Shown here in pieces: positions 6,832 through 7,180 of a stretch of 7,180 nucleotides of DNA. The DNA lies in the NCBI GenBank assembly GCA_015222065.1, contig JADFUQ010000100.1, forward strand, positions 1 to 7,180. Reading direction: 5' to 3'. This stretch comes from Bacteroidota bacterium. GTDB taxonomy: Bacteria > Bacteroidota > Bacteroidia > Bacteroidales > VadinHA17. The notes below the pieces were generated by a model. The model was not told the DNA's origin. It saw only the letters and a program-made list of their open reading frames with translations, and searched no databases. The position numbers were made by a program, and so were the translations under genes. Every line of letters starts with the position of its first letter. Within the stretch, counting starts at the first letter, position 1.

Positions 6832-6910
6832 AGGTATATATGTGATTTTGGAATAATTATTGTGATAAGATAGAGCCCGTTTATAAAGTCTGGAAATTTA
6901 AATAAATAGT

Positions 6911-6984
6911 CAAAATCACAAAAAACAAGCATCAAAAAACAAATAAATCTCAATAACCAAAATTTCAAAATACAAATCAAAAAT
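6911..6984 (+). repeat. A/C-rich, G-poor leader of the four-helix-bundle gene
   Basis: This 74-base stretch contains a single G (6929) and consists of irregular CAAAA, CAAAT and CAATAA words, for example CAAAATACAAATCAAAAAT just before the gene. It ends 8 bases before the ATG at 6993. Similar low-complexity leaders are, from memory, frequent ahead of four-helix-bundle genes. It should be unstructured as RNA. No -7/-33 promoter pair or Shine-Dalgarno site is visible in it. The rest of the divergent spacer (6803-6910) is plain AT-rich DNA in which I see no gene. Confidence 0.55.
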
Positions 6985-6992
6985 AGCATTCA

Positions 6993-7180
6993 ATGACTCA
7001 AAATTCAATAAATAAACCTTATGATTTAGAAGAAAGAACCTTTCAATTTGCTAAGGAAGTTAGACTTTTTATCAAGACTTTAGAAAAGACGATTGCAAAT
7101 ATTGAAGATTCAAAGCAAGTTGTTCGTTCATCTGGTTCTATTGGCTCAAATTATATTGAAGCAAATGAATCATTTAGTAA
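6993..7180 (+). CDS. Four-helix-bundle (23S rRNA IVS-type) protein, 5' part
   Basis: The first 62 codons are present and the gene runs off the right edge; the family is usually about 115-130 residues, so roughly half is missing. The translation starts MTQNSINKPYDLEERTFQFA and continues with a helical VRLFIKTL stretch, then the signature VVRSSGSIGSNYIEANESFS. The RSSGSIGxNYIEA block is diagnostic for the four-helix-bundle family first seen as ORFs in Leptospira 23S rRNA intervening sequences (TIGR02436/PF05635) and related in fold to Avd of diversity-generating retroelements. Free-standing chromosomal copies like this one are common in Bacteroidota, and their role is unknown; nucleic-acid binding is suspected from the basic pentameric Avd relative. 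The gene diverges from the propeller gene and is preceded by an A/C-rich, G-poor leader. No rRNA sequence flanks it here. The ATG at 6993 fits the family's N-terminus. Confidence 0.9.
   Translation, partial: MTQNSINKPYDLEERTFQFAKEVRLFIKTLEKTIANIEDSKQVVRSSGSIGSNYIEANESFS

Noticed and set aside
6840..6850. Promoter of the four-helix-bundle gene (TGATTTTG)
   Set aside because: It has one mismatch to the -7 consensus, lies about 140 bases from the ATG, and has no paired -33 element.

Overview
The window looks like chromosomal DNA from a Bacteroidota organism, probably a free-living or uncultured Bacteroidales/Marinilabiliales-type lineage. The evidence is an AT-rich sequence with no strong Shine-Dalgarno sites, a DUF5723-type outer-membrane barrel, a lipoprotein, a candidate Bacteroidota-type -7 element (TAnnTTTG), and a four-helix-bundle (23S-IVS-type) protein gene with an A/C-rich, G-poor leader. 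This assignment rests on gene style and recalled family features; no database search was possible.

Layout: three long genes lie on the minus strand and occupy almost everything from 18 to 6769. In transcription order they are (i) a 923-residue membrane-anchored protein with a DUF3352-like duplicated periplasmic region fused to a C-terminal beta-propeller (3998-6769), (ii) a 711-residue acidic, beta-rich lipoprotein (1593-3728), and (iii) a 499-residue outer-membrane beta-barrel of the DUF5723 type (18-1517). A fourth gene, the 5' part of a four-helix-bundle protein, starts at 6993 on the plus strand and runs off the right edge. It diverges from the first gene across a 223-bp AT-rich spacer.

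The lipoprotein and barrel genes are only 75 bp apart and are probably one transcription unit, suggesting a barrel plus lipoprotein partner at the outer membrane. The propeller gene is separated from them by a 269-bp spacer packed with repeats: a 7-mer tandem, a REP-like pair of GC-rich hairpins, a further palindrome, and three different 8-mer tandems, the last of which runs into the propeller gene's stop codon. The 75-bp spacer holds a related 7-mer/polypyrimidine tract.

All three large proteins appear to act in the cell envelope, but none has an assignable biochemical function from sequence alone. The most interesting material is the mosaic of unrelated short-period tandems with hairpins in the spacers, and the internal repeat architecture of the lipoprotein and the propeller protein. 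I see no defence system, CRISPR array, complete mobile element or RNA gene.
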